Assembly: GCA_000169075.1 (NCBI GenBank)
Contig: AAVT01000012.1
Span: 1 to 64,000, forward strand
Origin: a marine gamma proteobacterium HTCC2143
GTDB lineage: Bacteria > Pseudomonadota > Gammaproteobacteria > Pseudomonadales > Dasaniaceae
Direction of reading: 5' to 3'
DNA length: 64,000 nt
Below are positions 63,703 to 64,000 of the stretch, in pieces. The notes under the pieces are model-generated. The model was given only the letters and a program-made list of their open reading frames with translations, was not told the DNA's origin and did not search any database. Each line of letters starts with the position of its first letter. Position 1 is the stretch's first letter. The position numbers and the translations under genes are program-made.

Positions 63703-64000
63703 CTAAATAGCTTCCAACTTAACCATCAATTCAGTGTAACCTTTAACAAAGGCTGATCGGTTGCGAATCGGCTCGGCGACCACCTCAATATTTTTAAACC
63801 GTTTCATGATTTCTTCCCATGTTATACGGATCTGCATTTCTGCCAGTTTGTTGCCCATACAGCGATGAATTCCGAACCCAAAACTAAGGTGATTACGTGC
63901 TTTAGCCCGGTCGATTATAAACTTATCCGCATCCGGAATGACCGAGTCATCTCGATTGCCCGATACGTACCACATCACCACCTTGTCGCCTTTTTTGATA
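63703..64000 (-). CDS. Cytochrome P450, CYP153-like (C-terminal end only)
   Basis: The frame is open to the right edge; the true start lies outside. The visible end has KKGDKVVMWYVSGNRD, the heme-cysteine motif FGFGIHRCMG, NKLAEMQIRITWEEIMKRF and IEVVAEPIRN..FVKGYTELMVKL. The last segment is like CYP153 alkane hydroxylases (VKGYTELPV). Only about 98 residues are seen, so subfamily is tentative. Confidence 0.85.
   Translation of the reverse strand, partial: IKKGDKVVMWYVSGNRDDSVIPDADKFIIDRAKARNHLSFGFGIHRCMGNKLAEMQIRITWEEIMKRFKNIEVVAEPIRNRSAFVKGYTELMVKLEAI

Overview
The window is a chromosomal segment of a marine-type gammaproteobacterium. The housekeeping proteins and gene orders are classically gammaproteobacterial: tRNA-Leu/tig, yceD-rpmF-plsX-fabD-fabG-acpP-fabF-pabC-mltG-tmk-holB-pilZ-tatD, rluC/rne, tusDCBE, an all-alpha dimeric dUTPase, MiaE and RluF. 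The second half is rich in acyl-CoA enzymes, SMP-30-type propellers, a PPOX flavoprotein, an SDR and a cytochrome P450, as in oceanic Cellvibrionales/Spongiibacteraceae-like heterotrophs. That taxonomic placement is inference. I found no insertion sequence, phage, CRISPR array, toxin-antitoxin pair or rRNA.

Region 1 (1-17.5 kb), almost all on the minus strand: the 5' part of trigger factor preceded by tRNA-Leu(UAG); a two-gene unit (GH84 O-GlcNAcase-like enzyme plus a phosphomannose-isomerase-like cupin); a K+ channel on the plus strand; then the long fatty-acid/cell-envelope/replication cluster read from yceD (15.1 kb) down to tatD (4.8 kb). An ideal sigma70 promoter sits only 9 nt upstream of the yceD ATG. 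A terminator-like hairpin separates acpP from fabF. Divergent to this cluster is maf. A HAD phosphatase and rluC follow on the minus strand.

Region 2 (17.5-35.9 kb), RNA metabolism and tRNA modification: rne with a roughly 700-nt leader, tRNA-Ser(UGA), a YccA-like Bax-inhibitor protein, tusDCBE for 2-thiouridine, a TrpD2/YbiB-like gene, galE, trmA, a pterin dehydratase, a winged-helix/nuclease-like protein, dUTPase, glnS, ppiB, lpxH, a cytochrome c'/b561 pair, miaE and a DUF1289 protein. The 580-bp gap upstream of dUTPase holds a cluster of DnaA-box sequences beside AT-rich DNA. It is the most striking non-coding signal here.

Region 3 (36-64 kb), accessory catabolism: hot-dog thioesterase, lactonase-like propeller, class III CoA-transferase, two acyl-CoA synthetases, two full-size and one truncated acyl-CoA dehydrogenase, carboxylesterase, monoacylglycerol-lipase-like hydrolase, nitronate monooxygenase, glutathione S-transferase interrupted by an in-frame TAA, DMT exporter, PPOX flavoprotein, SDR, an SMP-30/NHL lipoprotein, and the C-terminal end of a CYP153-like P450 running off the right edge. 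Housekeeping genes (a SpoU methyltransferase, rluF, hemH) are interspersed. The acyl-CoA genes look like a degradation route for a lipid, cyclic or terpenoid acid; the substrate cannot be read from sequence.

I did not find a clearly new multi-gene defence or mobile system. The best leads are the DnaA-box locus, the probably near-leaderless yceD transcript, the winged-helix/PD-(D/E)XK-like protein, the truncated acyl-CoA dehydrogenase in its cluster, the interrupted GST, and the RNase E tail with NDPR motifs and a V-[AS]-E repeat.
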